64,000 nucleotides of DNA. Source: Thermococcus sp. AM4 (GTDB taxonomy: Archaea > Methanobacteriota_B > Thermococci > Thermococcales > Thermococcaceae). Within the stretch, counting starts at the first letter, position 1, and each line of letters opens with the position of its first letter. The position numbers and the translations under genes are program-made. Shown piece by piece: positions 60,325-64,000 of this stretch. Location: NCBI RefSeq assembly GCF_000151205.2, contig NC_016051.1, positions 1,488,001-1,552,000 of the forward strand, read 5' to 3'. The notes under the pieces are model-generated. The model worked only from the letters and a program-made list of their open reading frames with translations, made no database searches and had not been told where the DNA came from.

Positions 60325-61716
60325 ATGCCGGGAATGGAGTACTCAACCGTTAGCAAGATTTACGGGCCACTGATGATCGTCGAGGGCGTCAAGGGAGTTG
60401 CCTACGGTGAGGTCGTCGAGATAGAGACCGAGAGCGGGGAGAAGAGAAAGGGACAGGTGCTCGAGGCCAGGGAGAACCTCGCGATAGTCCAGGTCTTCGA
60501 GGGAACCCGCGATTTGGACGTCAAAACGACTCGCGTCCGCTTCACCGGCGAGACCCTTAAGGTTCCCGTTTCTATGGACATGCTGGGAAGGATCTTCAAC
60601 GGTATCGGCAAGCCCATCGACGGCGGACCGGAAATCATCCCCGAGGACAGGAGGGACGTTCACGGTGCACCGCTCAACCCCGTCGCGAGAGCCTACCCAA
60701 GGGACTTCATCCAGACGGGTATCTCGGCCATAGACGGTATGAACACCCTCGTCCGCGGTCAGAAGCTGCCAATATTCAGCGGTTCCGGTTTGCCACACAA
60801 CATGCTCGCGGCCCAGATAGCGAGGCAGGCCAAGGTTCTGGGAGAAGAGGAGCAGTTCGCCGTCGTCTTCGCGGCGATGGGTATCACCTACGAAGAGGCC
60901 AACTTCTTCAAGAAGAGCTTCGAGGAGACCGGAGCAATAGAGAGGGCTGTGCTCTTCCTCAACCTCGCAGACGACCCGGCCATCGAGCGTATCATTACCC
61001 CGCGTATGGCCCTGACCGTTGCAGAGTATCTCGCCTTCGACTACGATATGCAGGTCCTGGTCATCCTCACGGACATGACCAACTACGCGGAAGCTTTGCG
61101 TGAGATTTCGGCGGCGAGGGAAGAGGTTCCCGGAAGGCGCGGTTATCCGGGTTACATGTACACTGACCTCGCCACTATCTACGAGCGTGCTGGCCGTGTC
61201 AGGGGCAAGAAGGGAAGCATAACCCAGATGCCAATCCTCACGATGCCCGACGACGACATCACCCACCCGATTCCCGATTTGACCGGTTACATCACCGAGG
61301 GCCAGATAGTCCTCAGCAGGGAGCTCCACAGGAAAGGAATTTACCCGCCAATCGACGTCCTTCCGAGTCTCAGCCGTCTGATGAAGGACGGTATCGGTAA
61401 GGGAAGAACCAGGGAGGACCACCCACAGCTGGCCCAGCAGCTCTACGCGGCCTACGCCGAGGGACGCTCCCTTAGGGACCTCGTCGCCGTCGTCGGTGAG
61501 GAAGCTCTCAGCGAGACCGACAGGAAGTACCTCAAGTTCGCGGACAGGTTCGAGCGCGAGTTCGTCGCCCAGCGCTACGACGAGGACAGGAGCATCTTCG
61601 AGACCCTCGACCTCGGCTGGGAGCTCCTTGCCGAGTTGCCAGAGAGCGAGCTCAAGCGTGTCAGGAAGGAGTACATCCTCAAGTACCACCCCAAGTACAG
61701 GAAGAGGGGCTCTTAA
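60325..61716 (+). CDS. atpB: A-type ATP synthase regulatory subunit B
   Basis: This 463-residue subunit has a degenerate nucleotide site: [19 protein letters not shown] replaces the P-loop, as in all archaeal B subunits. The signature [26 protein letters not shown] follows. It forms the alternating ring with subunit A. ATG 60325 was chosen after GTGATGATC; its upstream in-frame GTG at 60316 overlaps the end of subunit A. Confidence 0.97.
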   Translation: MPGMEYSTVSKIYGPLMIVEGVKGVAYGEVVEIETESGEKRKGQVLEARENLAIVQVFEGTRDLDVKTTRVRFTGETLKVPVSMDMLGRIFNGIGKPIDGGPEIIPEDRRDVHGAPLNPVARAYPRDFIQTGISAIDGMNTLVRGQKLPIFSGSGLPHNMLAAQIARQAKVLGEEEQFAVVFAAMGITYEEANFFKKSFEETGAIERAVLFLNLADDPAIERIITPRMALTVAEYLAFDYDMQVLVILTDMTNYAEALREISAAREEVPGRRGYPGYMYTDLATIYERAGRVRGKKGSITQMPILTMPDDDITHPIPDLTGYITEGQIVLSRELHRKGIYPPIDVLPSLSRLMKDGIGKGRTREDHPQLAQQLYAAYAEGRSLRDLVAVVGEEALSETDRKYLKFADRFEREFVAQRYDEDRSIFETLDLGWELLAELPESELKRVRKEYILKYHPKYRKRGS

Positions 61717-61740
61717 CTTTCAACTTTTTAGGTGGTCGAG

Positions 61741-62385
61741 ATGGCAGAACTGCTCAACGTGAAGCCGACGCGAATGGAGCTCCTCAACCTCAAAAGGAGA
61801 ATCCAGCTAGCTAAAAAGGGCCACAAGCTCCTCAAGGACAAGCAGGACGCCCTCATAATGGAGTTCTTCACGATCTACGACGAGGCCCTCCAGCTGAGGC
61901 GCGAGCTAAACGAAAAGATGAGCGTGGCCTTCGAGACCCTCACCCGAGCCCAGATAGAGGCGGGAACCCTACCGCTCCGGGAAGCCGCTCTGGCCGTCAA
62001 GCCCAACAGGGAGGTCGAGATAAAGAGGAGGAACGTCATGGGCGTTTCCGTCCCGCTCATCGAGGCCGAGAGCTTCAAGAGAAAGGCCAGCGAGCGCGGC
62101 TATGCCTTCGTCTCCACGAGTCCATTCGTTGACGTCGCCGCCGAGAAGTTCGAAGAGGTTCTCGATTTAGCGGTTCGCCTCGCCGAGGTTGAAGAGACGC
62201 TGAAAAGACTGGCCAAGGAGATCGAGGTTACAAAGAGGCGCGTCAACGCGCTTGAGTACATCATAATCCCGCGCATGGAGGCAACGGTTAAGTTCATCAA
62301 GCAGCGCCTCGACGAGATGGAGCGCGAGAACTTCTTCAGGCTCAAGAGGGTTAAGGCCCTCATAGAGGCCCGCTCCAGCGGTTAA
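61741..62385 (+). CDS. atpD: A-type ATP synthase subunit D (rotor axle)
   Basis: This 214-residue protein has long N- and C-terminal helices forming the coiled-coil axle within the A/B ring; the start [19 protein letters not shown] and the later [20 protein letters not shown] are the family marks. It is the last gene of the operon. ATG 61741 follows GGTGGTCGAG. The AlaX gene starts 39 bases downstream and may be read through from this operon. Confidence 0.96.
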   Translation: MAELLNVKPTRMELLNLKRRIQLAKKGHKLLKDKQDALIMEFFTIYDEALQLRRELNEKMSVAFETLTRAQIEAGTLPLREAALAVKPNREVEIKRRNVMGVSVPLIEAESFKRKASERGYAFVSTSPFVDVAAEKFEEVLDLAVRLAEVEETLKRLAKEIEVTKRRVNALEYIIIPRMEATVKFIKQRLDEMERENFFRLKRVKALIEARSSG

Positions 62386-62424
62386 GCTTTTATTTGACCA
62401 TTTCTATTTCCATCTGGTGGTAGC

Positions 62425-63642
62425 ATGACGGAAAGGCTCTTTTACAGGGACCCCTATCTGAGGGAAGCGAAGGCGAGGGTTATTAGAGTTGAGGAGCGCG
62501 GCAATAAGGTTGGGGTTCTCCTAGATAGGACGATTTTCTACCCGGAAGGTGGCGGTCAGCCCTCCGACAGGGGGGTGATCGAGGGCAACGGCTTCAGAAT
62601 TATCGTTGATAAGGTTCACGGAAAGGACGAGATCTGGCACGAGGGGAAACTTGAGGGAAGACCGCCCCGTGAGGGCGATGAGGTGGGATTAATCCTCGAC
62701 TGGGAGTGGCGCTACGAGAACATGAGGGCCCACACGGGCCAGCACATCCTCTCGGCCGTCATAAAGGACCTCCTCGGGGCGGACACAACGGGCTTTCAGA
62801 TATTCCCCGATCACAGCAAGATCGAGATCGACTACCCCGGGGAGCTGAGCTGGGAGCTGGTAAACGAGATCGAGAGGAAAACCAACGAAATAGTCTGGGG
62901 CGACGTCGAGGTTGAAGTTGAGGTCTACGACGAGCTCCCGGAGGATCTCAAAGCCCGTCTGAGGAAGGCCCTCTCCGAGAAGGTAAAGCCCCCGATAAGG
63001 ATAGTGAAGATTGGAACAGTCGATGTCACCCCCTGCGGCGGAACCCACGTGGGGAGCACGCGCGAGATCGGTATCGTGAAGGTTCTCAACTTCTACCGCA
63101 AGAGCAGGAAGCTATGGCGCATAGAGTTCGCCGCTGGAAACAGGGCTTTGAGGGCTCTGAACGAAATCCTTGAGGATTACTGGGGATCTCTGAGCAGGAT
63201 GCCCAACAAGAACAGGCCCCTTATGGAAAGGGTCGTTGAGCTCAGGGACGAACTTGAGAGGCTTGAGGAGGATAAGTCGAAGCTGAGACGCGAGCTCTGG
63301 CGCTGGAAGGCGGAGGCGCTCCTCAGCAACGCTCGCGAAATCAAAGGAGTCAGGGTTATCACTCTCGTTGAGGATTTGCCGATGAAGGACGCGCAGGCCT
63401 TCGCGATCTACCTCGTCGAGCACAATCCTGACACAATAGCCCTCATCGCCGGTGAAAACTACGTCGTCTTCGCCAAGAACGAGGATCTCGACGTTTCGAT
63501 GAGATCGCTTTTGAGGGAGGTTCTGGCAGAAGTCGGCGGTGGGGGCGGCGGAAGCGACAACCTCGCCAAGGGAGGCGGCTTTAAAGTTTTCCCGGAGGAG
63601 GTTCTCTCTATCGCAGTGAAAAAACTTGAGGAGATGCTCTAG
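62425..63642 (+). CDS. alaX: alanyl-tRNA editing protein AlaX (long form)
   Basis: This 405-residue trans-editing enzyme hydrolyses Ser- or Gly-tRNA-Ala. An AlaRS-like editing domain has the zinc ligands HTGQHILSAV (about residues 97-106) and CGGTHVGSTREIG (near 197), with a preceding OB/beta domain (YPEGGGQPSDRG). A C-terminal DHHA1-type domain with the glycine-rich GGGGGGSDNLAKGGG motif makes this the long AlaX form. ATG 62425 follows GGTGGTAGC. It converges with the next permease gene. Confidence 0.94.
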   Translation: MTERLFYRDPYLREAKARVIRVEERGNKVGVLLDRTIFYPEGGGQPSDRGVIEGNGFRIIVDKVHGKDEIWHEGKLEGRPPREGDEVGLILDWEWRYENMRAHTGQHILSAVIKDLLGADTTGFQIFPDHSKIEIDYPGELSWELVNEIERKTNEIVWGDVEVEVEVYDELPEDLKARLRKALSEKVKPPIRIVKIGTVDVTPCGGTHVGSTREIGIVKVLNFYRKSRKLWRIEFAAGNRALRALNEILEDYWGSLSRMPNKNRPLMERVVELRDELERLEEDKSKLRRELWRWKAEALLSNAREIKGVRVITLVEDLPMKDAQAFAIYLVEHNPDTIALIAGENYVVFAKNEDLDVSMRSLLREVLAEVGGGGGGSDNLAKGGGFKVFPEEVLSIAVKKLEEML

Positions 63643-64000
63643 CTACATCTCCAGAAACCTCTCCTCCATCTCCAGGTTTATCAGCACGAAGGCCATCGCG
63701 AAAAGCGCGAGGGCCGTTCCGATGGGCAGGACTATCCACCACGCCATGCTGAAGAGCTGGTGCTCCGTTATCATGCTCCCGAGCAGGGTTCCCCAGTTGA
63801 AGCCCGGAATCGCCTCGAAGAACCCGAGCAGTGAAACCAAGGCCACGACCTTGGGCATGAGGGTCGAGAACTGGTAGACGCTGTAGGGCAGCACGGCCTT
63901 TGAGATGTGGTACCTCAGTATCCACCACTTTGAACCTCCAAGGCTCCTGGAGGACTCGACGTACTCCTTGCTGAGCTCCGTTTCCACGAGGGCCCTGACG
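63643..64000 (-). CDS. oligopeptide/dipeptide-type ABC transporter permease, C-terminal part
   Basis: The gene enters from the right edge and stops at 63643. The visible 118 residues have the EAA loop ESSRSLGGSKWWILRYHISKAVLP, the coupling helix for the ATPase, followed by two hydrophobic helices and FFEAIPGFNWGTLLGSMI, a typical DppC/OppC-type end (LG...P..WG...). The rest of the transporter lies beyond the window. The substrate cannot be known; peptides or sugars are both possible in Thermococcales. Confidence 0.85.
   Translation of the reverse strand, partial: VRALVETELSKEYVESSRSLGGSKWWILRYHISKAVLPYSVYQFSTLMPKVVALVSLLGFFEAIPGFNWGTLLGSMITEHQLFSMAWWIVLPIGTALALFAMAFVLINLEMEERFLEM

Noticed and set aside
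60343-61689. 448-residue minus-strand frame opposite ATP synthase subunit B
   Set aside because: It is an antisense shadow of a clear, highly conserved gene; long antisense frames are common in this GC-rich DNA.

Overview
The window looks like the chromosome of a hyperthermophilic euryarchaeon of the order Thermococcales, most likely a high-GC Thermococcus. Support comes from the Orc1/Cdc6-DP1-DP2 replication cluster beside an ORB-type origin, the nine-gene archaeal A-type ATP synthase operon, a tungsten GAPOR-type ferredoxin oxidoreductase next to the archaeal fructose bisphosphate aldolase/phosphatase (both with Thermococcales glycolytic motifs), a CGP-CTERM surface protein, TTTATA-type TATA boxes with GGTG ribosome sites, and a tRNA-Trp intron that carries a box C/D guide RNA. 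The species cannot be fixed from the sequence alone.

Layout. 0-6.1 kb: the end of a class II aldolase gene, a UPF0147 gene, a four-gene polar amino acid ABC transporter, a corrinoid adenosyltransferase, a DUF835 protein, tRNA-His and Taw3. 6.2-8.8 kb: a VapC toxin operon with two tiny upstream genes, a nucleotidyltransferase remnant, a lipoate ligase and a repeat-rich non-coding stretch. 8.85-14.7 kb: signal peptidase, DUF531, a TPR-like/dipeptidase/DUF257 operon, a KaiC-like ATPase and a methyltransferase. 14.7-20.9 kb: a minus-strand cluster of OB-fold surface proteins, a TctA-like permease and an OB-fold-containing YdjM-like membrane protein; this is the best candidate for an undescribed system. 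21-33.4 kb: a peptidase, a kinase-like protein, phosphate transport, carbamate kinase, an FAD oxidoreductase, two unknown membrane/secreted proteins, GAPOR and FBP aldolase/phosphatase. 33.5-34.5 kb: tRNA-Trp and tRNA-Gln set in a second copy of the 8-kb repeat region, in inverted orientation.

34.5-46.3 kb is the DNA maintenance region: PolD large and small subunits, Orc1/Cdc6, the replication origin (42.3-43.2 kb), a K+ channel, RadA and NucS/EndoMS. 46.3-53.6 kb holds a PAC2-family chaperone, secreted unknowns, a thermonuclease, and methylthioadenosine phosphorylase with an MTA/SAH deaminase. 53.6-62.4 kb is the complete A-type ATP synthase operon (H-I-K-E-C-F-A-B-D), followed by AlaX and the end of an oligopeptide ABC permease gene.

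How the parts work together. Replication initiator, replicative polymerase, recombinase and mismatch endonuclease lie within about 11 kb of the origin, and full-length ORB sequences also sit inside the DP1 coding sequence. GAPOR (catabolic) and FBP aldolase/phosphatase (anabolic) are adjacent and carry the same 17-bp motif on opposite sides of their TATA boxes, as expected for one regulator that represses glycolysis and activates gluconeogenesis. The long gene-free stretches hold repeats (7967-8853, 33669-34012, 34089-34517) or the origin (42315-43230).
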